NCBI GenBank assembly: GCA_003254885.1
Contig: QANT01003568.1
Span: forward strand, 1-26,057
DNA: 26,057 bases
Reading direction: 5' to 3'
Source: Purshia tridentata
Lineage: Eukaryota; Streptophyta; Magnoliopsida; Rosales; Rosaceae
The notes beneath the pieces were generated by a model. That model did not search any database and had not been told where the DNA came from. It was given only the letters and a program-made list of their open reading frames with translations. Both the position numbers and the translations under genes were made by a program. This document shows positions 10,750 through 20,448 of the stretch, in pieces (position 1 is the first letter of the stretch; every line of letters begins with the position of its first letter).

Positions 10750-11965
10750 TCAGGCTACAAGTGCTATGACAGCAATGATGGCGGCCATGAAGACTTGGTA
10801 TCCAGAGGAGGATACGATTCCTGCAGGAACTGCAGAGGATGATTCATCGGCCACAACGGTAATTTTAAGTCTCTGACCCAAATCTGCACAATGGTTTTTA
10901 ACTCCACAAATGTACCATTTATTTCCTGTCGTTTTTAACGCTATCTTGTCGTTTCCAGACGTAAGTGGTGCTTCGTTTCCTGCTGGTTTAGTGCATTCCT
11001 GGAACCCAGTTCCGTCCACCTTGAGCACATTGTGGTTTCCAGCCTTGTAATTGAACACTGCATGTCAAATTGGTTGTTGTTTCATATAACCCTAAATTCT
11101 CTTAAATATATTGGCTAATTAACCCATTAGCAAATTGTTACAATTCAATGGTAACTGTGTTACTATTACATATACAAATTCAGATATATATAATTACATC
11201 TCTTAGAATCGATTTTATTCATCTCTTCTGATTTAGGATTTGAACATCAAATCCTAAATCATAAGCTCTAAAATAAAGATTTTTTACACTCTAAAATAAT
11301 CAGCCCAAAACCCCTTGAACTATACTAAATTTTAATATATTCCAATAACTCTTAATAATTAAATTTTTTTTATTGAATATATCATTGAACTAAAATGGGA
11401 AAACAAAGTCTTGAACTAACTGGAACTGAAGCCAATTAGGCACCTCAAAAACCCAAGTAACCCCTTGAGCATTACGCACTGCACACTGAGTAAGCATGTG
11501 CGCTGCTTGATTACAAAATCTAGGAACATAAAGACAGGTAGAATGAGAAAATAAACTCCAAACCCCCTTAATAAACTTTATAAATACAATAAATTAGAAA
11601 TAAAATTCTAGGTCTACAATGGTGGAAAATAATAGAGAAACAGATGGGTAGTATAAAAGAATCTGAAATCACTTAGGGGAGTTAGTCCAAATGGTGACAA
11701 ATGGTGGGTAAGTTATTTATACTAGGCAAAAGCAAACCCTCTCAATGTAAAAAAATTCAATAGAACAAAAATAAACATAAAGTTAAGTAAGGGATATACC
11801 TAGTGTATCACCAACACGAAATACTTTGTCTTTGGCCCAATCTGCATAATCAAAATTAGTTGTCCAGCCACTATCATCTCCCACGACGATTTCTCTTGGC
11901 ACTGCGATTGTGGGAAGAAGAATCATCAAAATGGTAATGAGGGTGATAAATGTATTGGAACCCAT
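10750..11965 (-). CDS. phytocyanin (mavicyanin/stellacyanin-like blue copper protein)
   Basis: Two exons, 11965-11800 and 11057-10750, join in phase 1 (CTA G|GTATAT ... GCAG|TG TTC) to give 157 residues. An N-terminal signal peptide (about 1-22, ending TIAVP) is followed by one plastocyanin-like domain. The type-1 copper ligands are visible: His64 (AGNHNV), Cys106 (WYICGV), His111 (KNHC) and Gln117 (LGQRL). A Gln rather than Met in the axial position is the stellacyanin/mavicyanin pattern. Cys77 and Cys112 should form the conserved disulfide. The tail is Ser/Ala-rich (ESSSAVPAG) and then hydrophobic (133-157), which fits a GPI-anchor signal and an outer plasma-membrane location. Family members are electron carriers or cell-wall/signalling proteins; the exact role is unknown. 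The single intron is at the usual phytocyanin position. The gene looks intact. Confidence 0.93.
11390..11530 (-). pseudogene. RNase H-like (RVT_3) fragment of a non-LTR retroelement
   Basis: Inside the phytocyanin intron, the minus strand reads 46 codons to TAG without a break. It contains YVPRFCNQAAHMLTQCAVRN and later WVFEVPNWLQ. The VPR-x-x-N-x-A-A-H-x-L-x-x-A pattern is the C-terminal signature of the plant RNase H-like domain found in LINE-type elements and related genes. Nothing upstream of it is recognisable, so it is a short relic. Confidence 0.7.
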
Positions 11966-12503
11966 TGGAGTTAATTATTATATAATTATTTTGATATTAA
12001 ATACCTAAATAATTATGAGGGTTTTTTTTCAATAAGCCCATTTGAACATTTCAACTGTTCATCAAACCCAAATACGGAAGTATAACACCTTGCCGCCCCA
12101 CTTTTTAAAATAATCAAAGACATGTAAAGAAAAGTCACTAAAAATAAACATAANAATCAAAGACATGTAAAGAAAAGTCACTAAAAATAAACATAATTAC
12201 AACACTGCCACCAATTATTCTTTGGCAGCCTAACTTAATGGACGTTAATTTTTCATGTTCCTTTCCTTATTTTATTAATAATTCTTACAACTTACTACCT
12301 ACTCCATTATGTCTTTTCATGCACATTTTATTATTTTATTATTTTATTATTGAACTATTAACTTGTTAGTTGTTGTTGACTTGTTGCTTTTAGGTTATTG
12401 AACTAAATTTGTACTAAAAAAAATCACATCCAAAATTGTATAGTGAAAAAAACACCAAAATTAAATTGCCACTTATATACAATGGCAGTAACATTTTATT
12501 ACC
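11966..12503. other. upstream region of phytocyanin gene, otherwise empty
   Basis: AT-rich. An ATTATATAATAATT block lies only about 15-30 bases before the minus-strand ATG at 11965, so a normal TATA position is not obvious. The block also contains the N at 12154. No coding potential is seen. Confidence 0.4.
12112..12196. repeat. identical 42-bp sequence on both sides of an N (12154)
   Basis: 12112-12153 and 12155-12196 are identical (AATCAAAGACATGTAAAGAA...AAACATAA). This looks like an unmerged contig overlap. Confidence 0.9.
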
Positions 12504-12910
12504 CACTTATATATTATTACTGACAACCATAGCACCACTTACATTGTTACTAAATATCATAGTCCCTTACATATTGTTATTGACAAGCAGTAACAATCAT
12601 AGCCCCATGTACATGTTGTTACTACTAGCCAGTAACAATCATAAACCCACTTATATATTGTTACTGACAAATAGTAACAACCATAGCCCCTTTTACATAT
12701 TGTTACTGCATGTCAGTAACAATCATAACATTACTTATTGCTACTGTTTGTCAATAAAAATTATAGCCTCACAGCCCCTACTTATATATTTTACTAACAA
12801 GTAGTAACAACTATAGCCACATTTATATATAGGTATTGGTTGTCAGTAACAATCATAATCTCACTTACATATTGTTACTGATTGTCAGCAACAATTATAA
12901 CGTCACTTAT
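12504..12910. repeat. 42-bp degenerate minisatellite with hairpin units
   Basis: About ten units, most of them 42 bp, have the form CTTATATATTGTTACTGACA then AGTAACAATCATAGCCCCA. Within a unit, TTGTTACTG and CAGTAACAA are inverted repeats. Because 42 is divisible by three, one plus frame (12436-12804) stays open with a repeated YILLLT...SNNH pattern. I read that as a by-product of the repeat, not a protein. Confidence 0.85.
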
Positions 12911-13109
12911 AAATGAGCTATAAAAGACCAAATCTTGTATTAATTAGTTAAATGATCCACAATTATATATGAGGAATCTTGATGCATATAGATGTAAAAG
13001 CCAACATACACTTGTAAGTTCTAAGATGTGTGCAATATATATATACCATAATTAGACTACTCTACCCAAGCTCTGCCAAAATTCCAATTTAAGCCATTAA
13101 ATAATTTTT

Positions 13110-13835
13110 GATGGCTCATAATTTTTTCTTCTTCATTTTTTGTTTTCTTTTCCCCTTATTTTCCCCCTTTCTCTTCCTTCTCTCCTTCTACACTATGTCT
13201 CTCTACAGCCATTTCAGCTCCCTGAAACATAAACCACTGCACCACCCATCTCCTCCCCTTTTTTTTCCTTTTTCTCTTCCTTTCTCTACCATCTCATCCA
13301 AGTAAGTTAACTATAAAGATTAACCAAAATCTATAACTTTGACATCTCAAAATTCAAACACAGCATTTCGACCCTAAAATTCCTTAAGAAACTTTTGTGC
13401 ATCTTTTTTAATTCTGTAAAAAAAAAAAACTGCATCAAATGACGCAATATTTTTAGTTTTTGATCTTTGGCTTAATTTCCAAGTTTGAAGAAAGTGCAAG
13501 GAGAGAGAACCACGGAGAGTGGGGAGAGGGAGAGGGATAGGTGGCGATATTCTGATCTTTGGCTTAATTTCCAAGTTTGAGAAAGTGCAAGGAGAGAGAA
13601 CCATGGAGAGTGGGGAGAGGGAGAGGGAGAGGGATAGGTGGCGATTGCTGAGAATTGGAAGGCTCCAAAAAGTGTGAAAACAAAAAAGAAAGACAGTTCC
13701 CTATGAAAAGAATCCACAAAGAAGTTGATTACCTTTGTAGGCTTGTGGGATTTGAAAAGGCCAAAGAGACATAGTGCAGGGGGAGAGAGAGGAAGAAAAA
13801 GGAGAAAAAATGAAAAAAAAAATATTCTAAGCCAT
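13110..13835. repeat. imperfect foldback: pyrimidine and purine arms
   Basis: Starting at 13110, GATGGCTCATAATTTTTTCT and the following C/T-rich run are matched in reverse complement by GATGGCTTAGAATATTTTTT reading back from about 13835. The arms are some 45-50 bp and the spacer is about 620 bp. It could be a degraded element. No gene is seen between the arms. Confidence 0.5.
13461..13645. repeat. 92-bp tandem duplication, GA-rich
   Basis: Copies at 13461-13552 and 13553-13645 both run TGATCTTTGGCTTAATTTCC ... GGGATAGGTGGCGAT. Copy 2 has an extra GAGAGG unit and one base less in the GAAGAAAG run. The long minus-strand frames over this block repeat the same peptide and are not credible genes. 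Confidence 0.9.
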
Positions 13836-13899
13836 CCTCCCTTTCTGTTGGCTAAAGAAGGTAGGACACAAATAAAGGAGATGAGAAGAAGGAAGGGCA

Positions 13900-14596
13900 A
13901 AATTGCCACTTAAAAAAAGTTAAACTAGTGGAAAAAAGAAGTGGATCAGATAGAACAAAAAAGTGGGCTGGATAAATATTGAGTAGACTGGCTAGAAAAT
14001 TTAATAAAAAAGTGGATTATAAAAGATATAATAAGCCCAAAGTGGATGTATTGATAATTATCTCTTCTTTCAAATTTCAGCTAATTATGTATTGAATACA
14101 CCCCCTAAAAGTAATTTATTTGAAAAATAAGAAAAACTTTCAGGCATTGTTAACATATGACAACGTCATAGGGGGAAATAATGCTGTAATAAAAGCATTT
14201 TTCACGTCTGGTTGTCAAGCAAAATTATTTTTTGCACTTTACAGTTTAGTCATTGATCAAAATTTAAATTAAAATAGTTGATTGATGGCTATATAATTAG
14301 GAAATATATTTTAATTTACACATAATGTGAAATAAATATGAAATTTTGTTAAAACGTTTTTGGGTACAAGATTTCAATAAACGATATAGAATACTTTTAT
14401 GGCTTTTTAAGACCAAACTATGGTCCCAAAAGAAAAAAAAACAATTCACATGTGAAAAAATTGTCAAGCCAATGATCCTTGTGTTTGTTTAAACATACAC
14501 TACCGCACTATCATGCAGATTTCGATTTGTATATGGTTAGCGCTTGCCTAGGGGGCTAGAACAGACACTACCTATAGATCCCAAAACAAACACTAC
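13900..14596. other. non-coding AT-rich stretch
   Basis: I see no reading frame with a known domain, no RNA gene and no clear element ends here. Confidence 0.4.
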
Positions 14597-14940
14597 CATG
14601 CATATTGCAAAACAAACATACATTACCAAAAAAATTAGCAAAATATTGAAAATGAGGTCGACATTTATAATGTATTTTTTTTCAACATTTTAAAAATAAT
14701 AGGTACCTTGCAACAAAAATATAAATAAAAATAATAGGTGCCTTGCAACCAAGGAATGTAATTTCGATTTCGACGGAAATTTCGATGGAAATTTCGACGG
14801 AACATGCATATTGCAAAACAAACATACATTACCAAAACAATTAGCAAAATATTGAAAATGAGGTCGACATTTGTAATGTATTTTTTTCAACATTTTAAAA
14901 ATAATAGGTGCCCTGCAACAAAAATAAAAATAATAGGTCC
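14597..14940. repeat. ~140-bp direct repeat, period 206, around a TTTCGACGGAA array
   Basis: CATGCATATTGCAAAACAAA starts copies at 14597 and 14803. Both continue through ATTGAAAATGAGGTCGACAT, TTCAACATTTTAAAAATAAT and the GCAACAAAAAT region. Between them (14760-14800) lies a short array of ATTTCGAYGGAA, about three units. No coding. Confidence 0.85.
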
Positions 14941-15316
14941 CTCTAAAGCGGGCTCTATAACTTTTTGTGAGAAAGAGAGAAGGGGGAGTGGAAGGTTGCC
15001 GATCTAATCCACAAATGGTGATGTGGCGGAATGGAGGGGCTGTTGGCGGACTAGGAAGGAGAAAGGGGTGGTGGAGGGGGCCGCCTTGTTGGTGGGGATG
15101 ATATGAGTAACAGTTGCAAAGTGAAACCCATCAACTTCAGTGCACTCCACGATCAGCTTTCTCTTGGTCTCTTCTACTGCAATGTTCCATACAAACAAAC
15201 AAACCCAGCATGAAATTGATTGATAAAAAAATATTTCTCAAAAATCAAACAAAAAAAGAAAGAAGGAAAGAAGAAGAAAAAATACATTCATCTTCGTCTT
15301 TGTTCTGAGTAATTTG

Positions 15317-16077
15317 TGTTGTGTTTTGGCTCTCATTTAGAGGTGTTTCAAGGCCATAGAAGTGTTCTTGGAGTTTGGTTGAAGTTAGGAAGGTTGTAGG
15401 AAGTTCGTGTTTAGGTGGAGCAGCTAAAACATGAAGAATTTCGAAGAAAAACCCTAGAGGACCAGTCCTTCGGTCCTACAAGGGCGTGGTATGGTTTTTT
15501 GGGGTTCCAGGCTGTTGGAGGACTGGTCTTTTGGATAGAGGACCGGTCCTACACGTAGTCCTCCAAGTTTTTTCCTAGTTTTAGGGGGTTTTAGGCTTCC
15601 TACTTCAATTGGGTTTGTTTTCTAAAGGCCTATTATGTATGAATAGGACTTTAGGCTCTAGAAACCTCAGAGAGAGAACGAGATAGACTCTGAATTTAGA
15701 GAGCTACTCTTGAGAGTTCTTGGGAGGCACACAATCTAGGTGGTGAGATCAAAATTAGGTAATTAATCTTGGGTGAGAGAACCAGGGTTCTTGGTAAACA
15801 CATTGAGAGAGGGTGTACAAGGGATTTGGGGATTGGGTTATGTGATTTAGTCCAATTGTAATCTTGTACTTGTTTATTCTCATAGTGAAGAACGAAGATC
15901 TTTCCTAGGGATGTAGGCAGGATTTTGCCGAATCTCGTAAAATCTCTGTGTGATTGTGTGTGCTTGTTTATCTGTTTATCTTCTTCTTAGCTTTGATTAT
16001 TATTTTTTTGCATCAAATTTATTACTTGTTGCGTGACGGTGAGAATTTAGATTTAATTCCCAAACGATTATTCAACA
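15317..16077 (+). mobile_element. solo LTR, Ty1/copia-like
   Basis: The 761-bp unit begins TGTTG (15317) and ends CAACA (16077), perfect short inverted termini. Flanks ATTTG (15312-15316) and ATATG (16078-16082) are a 5-bp target duplication with one mismatch. The 3' half, with TTGTACTTGTTTATTCTCAT and TTGCCGAATCTCGTAAAATC, resembles the R/U5 part of plant copia LTRs. There is no primer-binding site, internal region or second LTR, so this is the product of LTR-LTR recombination. It lies antisense within the helicase exon, 32 bp from the hAT target duplication. U3 carries three AGGACYRGTCYT-type palindromes (15458, 15519, 15539). Confidence 0.85.
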
Positions 16078-16109
16078 ATATGAGCTTTCACTTACTTCGA
16101 AAAGAAGGG

Positions 16110-16117
16110 GTTCATAA
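16110..16117. repeat. hAT target-site duplication, left copy
   Basis: GTTCATAA, identical to 21382-21389. Eight bases is the hAT signature. Confidence 0.95.
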
Positions 16118-16127
16118 TAGGCCTCGG

Positions 16128-16375
16128 CAATGGGCCTGGCCGGACAAGCCCGGCCCTGAGTTTTCGGGCTCGGGCTTGTAGCATATGAGCCCAATAGGGC
16201 TTTAGGGCCGAGCCGGGCTGGGCCCGGGCCTCAGTGCACATATCCAAGGCCCACCCGTCGGCCTCAGGCCTATAGGCCAAAAGTGGGCTGGGCCGAGTAA
16301 GCCCGATTGGGTTGCCCAAAATGGGCCTTTTTGTTCAACTGTTGCAGGTCAATAGTGGGCCGAGCCCGGCTTTTT
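16128..16375. repeat. left subterminal GGGC/GCCC array of hAT
   Basis: Many short overlapping copies of GGGCY, GGCCC, CGGGCT and AGCCCG in both orientations, within 260 bp of the 3' terminus. hAT transposases bind clustered short subterminal motifs; binding here is inferred. Confidence 0.7.
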
Positions 16376-16506
16376 TTTATTCTAACTTTTAACCTTGTAC
16401 AATAGATGCCAATTTGATGTTTAAAATCAAAATTCAGATTGTAAGTATAGAGTTAAAGGCTCAAATTGATAATAAACAAGAGGGGGAAATGCATCACTAT
16501 AGAATG

Positions 16507-16593
16507 TGTACATCCCAACTAGGTTGGCACCTACACACCTATCTATCATTTGCATTTCACATGTACATCCCAACTAGGTTGGCACATACACAA
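16507..16593. repeat. 32-bp direct repeat containing CCAACTAGGTTGG
   Basis: 16507-16538 and 16562-16593 both read TGTACATCCCAACTAGGTTG followed by GCAC, differing by one base, at a 55-base spacing. CCAAC/GTTGG forms a 5-bp inverted repeat around TAG. It lies downstream of the transposase stop, in the element's 3' region. A separate small repeat, CAAGGCAGTCMA, lies at about 16657-16683. Confidence 0.8.
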
Positions 16594-16782
16594 CCCTCAA
16601 AACCTAATATTTTATTGAATTAATGCCAATAATACAATCTACAATTCTGGGTAGTCCACAAGGCAGTCCACAAGGCAGTCAACAAATTAAAAACTAAGTA
16701 CTATGAAGTCCTCAACTCCTTATGGAGTTTACAAATTATAAAATAAGCAAGTTAGAAACTTAAAAAAAAATGCAGCCTAGAC

Positions 16783-18963
16783 CTAAGTTGATGATGCAGC
16801 AGGGGAATGGCTCTTTTCAACAAGGAACTCGGGTCTTGATAGCTTGATGTTCATTAATTCCTTTGCACGGTCTTCATCTTGAGCAGCGTCTTGTATTCTT
16901 GCTTCAGCTAAGCGCCAATCTTTGACACAGATTAGTGCTTCTATGGTGTTTGGACTCAAGCTAGCCCTCTTCTTACTCACCACTCTACCACTTGCACTAA
17001 AAGCAGCTTCAGATGGTACACTTGCAGCTGAAATAGTTAGTAAATCACGAGCCATAATGGAAAGCACAGGATACTATGTATCATGTGACTTCCACCATCC
17101 CAAAACAGAAAATGTAGACTCATCAACATCATCTAAAACTGGTGCATCAAGATAATATTGCAAATCAGAAGTAGAACTTAAAGAGGACTGAACAACCTTA
17201 GCCATTTTCAAGGCTCTTATAGCACTATTTTGAAATGCAGGAACATAAATTAGTTCAGAACTACCAGAATTATGGGTGATTTCAGAAGAGACATGTGAGG
17301 ATGCAGCAGGCACATGTGACTTGTAATATTCATACAATTGAAACAAGGAAGACTTAATGCCATCAACCTTAACCATAATTTCATCTTGGCTACAACCAAT
17401 AAGTTTTAACCATGTACCAATTGCCCAAAGTTTGAACCTAGGATCCATAACAGTTGCAAAACAAAACACTTTAGGAAAATTTTCCCAATATTTATCAAAT
17501 TTAGTCTTCATTGCAGCCACAGCAGTTTTAAATAAATCAATATGAAAATATGATTGAAATGCACATAAAATATCAACTAAACATGTCAGCACACGACTAG
17601 AAGTAAGATAATACACACAAGATAAAATTTTGGTCGAAGAATCAAAAATCTTTAAGAAACTACATACAAACTGAGCAACAAGCCAATCATGTTCAGTTGG
17701 AATATGCAAACTTGTATTTATAAAAGATTGATGCAGTGCTTGAACATATCTATGCAAGGCAGCCTTATATTTAATGGCTACTTCTAACAGTTCATATGTG
17801 AAATTCCACCTATGAGAAACATCATTATCTATGTTTCTCTTATCCAAACGAACATCAACACAACATTTTTTCCAAAGTTCATGTCTCTTATTGGAAGAAT
17901 TTAAACTACGGACAATTGCAACAATTTGCTCAACAAAAGGACCGAAAATAGTCAAACCATCTTGCACAATCAAATTCATAACATGAGCACAGCAACGCAC
18001 ATGAAATATTTGTTTAGGCACATCATCAACCATAAGAAATAAAGACAGCAATTCAACAACTACATCATCATTTAAAGCATTCTCTAGTGTAATTGAAAAT
18101 ATTTTATTCTGGATATGCCAAGAGTTGAGTTCCTCACTTATATGACTTGAAAGTGACTCTCCACTATGTGGATACTCAATCATTTTAAAACAAATAATCC
18201 TTTTATTTAAGTTCCAGTCAAAATCAATGAAGTGAGCAGTTAATGACATAAAACCAAGTTTCTGTCCAGAAGACCGAACATCAAAAGTCAAACAAATTAT
18301 GCCTTCATATTTTTCAAAATAAGACAGCAACTGATATTTCCCTTCAACAAACAGTTTCATAATATCCCTTTTACAAGTTGTGGCAGAAATGCCTGTATGT
18401 TGTGGAGTAAAGCCTCTTTGAATCATTCCTTTAAAATCATGGTTTTTCACAAAAGTAAATGGTAATTCTGCCCTAATTATAAAATCAACAACTTCTTTTC
18501 GAGCATTTTCCTCATTATAAACAAAAAGTGACATATTACCACCAGAACCAGATTGAAAAATCATTTGGTTGCCCATATTAGCTTTTTGAAATTCAAGATG
18601 CTTCTTATAATGACGAGTTAAATGAGTAGTACCACCACTAGAACCACTATTTAAATGCTTCTTACAAAAAGTGCATTTAGCTTTTACAACATACTCACCA
18701 TTTTCAATTTCAATTATTTTTTCAAACCAGGTCCATACTTCACTTCTACCAGATTTAGTTTTAGAACTAAGGTCAATAATAGGGACAACCGGGGGTTGAG
18801 CAGGGACAACTGGGGATTCATTTTCAATTTCAGGGACACTTAGACTTGGGGGTTTAGGAACAGATGGGGGTTTGGAGTAAGGTATGGTTGGGGGGGAACC
18901 AATGGATTCAGGGATTTCTGCCATACCAGGCTCGGATTGACTACTACTACTAGGCTGAGACAT
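16783..18963 (-). pseudogene. hAT transposase (BED finger, RICESLEEPER-like) with one premature stop
   Basis: The likely start is MSQPSSSSQSEPG (18963); an in-frame Met exists at 19026. A Pro/Ser-rich N-terminus precedes a BED zinc finger (about residues 74-125: Cys97, Cys100, His118, His122). The hAT core follows: CLTFDVRSSGQ holds the first catalytic Asp, ITLENALNDD lies where DNASND is usual, so the second Asp is Glu, and then RCCAHVMNLIVQDGL. The frame is open until TAG at 17074-17076 (KSHDT*YPVLSIMARDLL). It then continues in the same frame through SVPSEAAFSASGRVVSKKRA to the natural stop at 16783. The part after the stop is the hATC dimerisation domain and carries the third acidic residue. 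A single nonsense change therefore disables an otherwise full-length protein of about 727 codons. Confidence 0.92.
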
Positions 18964-19008
18964 CAAATAGAAACTCAAAAACTCAAAATTCAAAAATTGG
19001 TTAACACA

Positions 19009-19115
19009 AAAACTCAGCAACCACACAAATCAGAAACTCCGCAACCACATAATTCAGAAACTCAGCAACCACATAATTTAAAAACTCAGCAACCACACAA
19101 ATCAGAAACTCAGAA
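19009..19115. repeat. 24-bp minisatellite next to transposase start
   Basis: About four and a half units of AAACTCAGCAACCACACAA followed by ATCAG, just upstream of the transposase ATG and overlapping the longer alternative start. The minus strand reads it as repeated VVAEFL, a by-product of a period divisible by three. Confidence 0.85.
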
Positions 19116-19500
19116 CCACACAAATTAGCAACCACACAAACCAGAAACCACTCACAACAAGCACCAGCACCACAACAAGCACCAGCACAGCCACACAGGA
19201 CAGCATCACGACAAGCTATTTTTTGCAAGCCTAGCAAACAACAGAAAAGACAGTTGTTAGTGTCGAAAAAAACACACGTTTAAAAAAAAAAAGGGAAACA
19301 TGGGGTAGGGGCTTACAGACTTACAGTGTGGGCTGTGTAGATGCCAGTATCCCAGGTTACAAATGAGCTTGTGGTGGAGTCACTGGTGCGATCTATGAAG
19401 GTGGGTTTGCTGGAGTGTGGAGTGTGGAGTGTGAAGTGTGGAGGGTGGAGATTTGTGGGTTTTAAAGATTTCTAGGTTTGAGTCTCAGAACCCAGAAATC

Positions 19501-19830
19501 GAGAGTTTGAGAGATTGAGAGCTGAGAAAGTGAGTCTTTGAGAGTAAGAGAGATTTGAGAGTTTCACTGTTTCAGAGATTAAAAGCTGAGAGAGATTGAG
19601 AGTTTGAGAGATTGAAAGCTGAAAGCGTGAGTCTTTGAGAGTGGGAGAGATTTGAGAGTCACTATTTTAGAGATCGTTGAAAGCTAAGAGAGATTAAGAG
19701 TTTCAAAGTTTGAGAGATGAGAAAGAGTGAGACTTTGAGTAATTTTTGCGATTTGAGAGTTTCAATGTTTCAGAGATTGTTGAGAACTGAGAGAGATCGA
19801 GAGTTTGAGAGAGATCGAGAGATGAGAGAT
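19501..19830. repeat. ~97-103-bp GA-rich tandem repeat
   Basis: Units start at 19501, 19598, 19696 and 19799 with GAGAGTTTGAGAGATTGA or a variant. Each holds GTGAGTCTTTGAGAG, GATTTGAGAG and CAGAGATT. Three full units plus a partial one lie in the 5' region of the hAT element. Confidence 0.8.
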
Positions 19831-19834
19831 TGAG

Positions 19835-20200
19835 GCTTGCAGCGATGAAGTTTTAGGGTTTGAAAGAGAGAGAAAGAGAGAGAAACGGCGCTAAAGTGAT
19901 GAGTGATGAACTGAAGAGATGAAATGAAGGTGAAGGTGAAGGTGATGATCAGTTGATCTGTTCTGCAACTGCAAGTGAAAGTGATGTAGGCTTGCAGGTG
20001 CAGCGATGGAGATCTAGGGTTTGAGAGAGAGAAAAAGAGAAACGGTGCCGAAGAGATTTGTGATGAACTGAAGAGATGAAAGTGGTGGGTTTAGATTAGG
20101 GTTCTATTCTGCAAGTGAAGGTGATGCAGGTTACAGGTGCAGCGATGGAGATCTAGGGTTTGAGAGAGACAGAGAGAAACGGTGCTGAAGATGAAGTGAT
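19835..20200. repeat. ~140-155-bp direct repeats, three copies
   Basis: Copies begin near 19835, 19990 and 20126. They share GCAGCGATGGAGATCTAGGG, TTTGAGAGAGA, AAACGGTGC and GATGAACTGAAGAGATGAAA. Spacing is uneven and one copy has expanded GAAGGTGAAGGTG runs. They lie in the 5' region of the hAT element. Confidence 0.75.
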
Positions 20201-20419
20201 GAAGAAATGAAAATGAAACAGAATGGAGGCGTGATTAGGGTTTTAGAGGTGTGGGTTTGATTCAGTGTGGTAAGGCTTCTTCGCACCAAATCCATCCACC
20301 AATAATATTTTGCCATGTGTCATGTGATTGTGTGTTTAGTGGCTAAGCTGGGCAGATTGGGTTGGGGTTTGGGCTGGCAAATTGGGGTTTGGACTGTTTA
20401 GTGGTAGATTGGGGTTTCA

Positions 20420-20448
20420 AAACCTAAACCCTAAACCCTAAACCCTAC
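20420..20448. repeat. short telomere-like (AAACCCT)n tract
   Basis: AACCTAAACCCTAAACCCTA continuing into AACCCTA gives about three and a half units of the plant telomeric heptamer, inside the hAT 5' region. Confidence 0.85.

Noticed and set aside
12436..12804. 122-codon frame with repeated ILLLT-SNNH peptide
   Set aside because: Produced by the 42-bp minisatellite, whose period is a multiple of three.
13472..13909. 145-codon minus frame with a signal-peptide-like start
   Set aside because: Covers the GA-rich 92-bp tandem duplication and a purine tract; the peptide repeats itself and matches no family I know.
15004..15102. Continuation of the helicase exon 2 frame (HIIPTNKAAPSTT...)
   Set aside because: Frame is open but no longer resembles the helicase family; probably sequence past the breakpoint or intron.
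19001..19237. 78-codon minus frame with VVAEFL repeats upstream of the transposase
   Set aside because: It is the translation of the 24-bp minisatellite and is out of frame with the transposase.
19009..20200. Regularly spaced repeats that might suggest a CRISPR-like array
   Set aside because: Units are contiguous tandem repeats without unique spacers, in a plant nuclear context.
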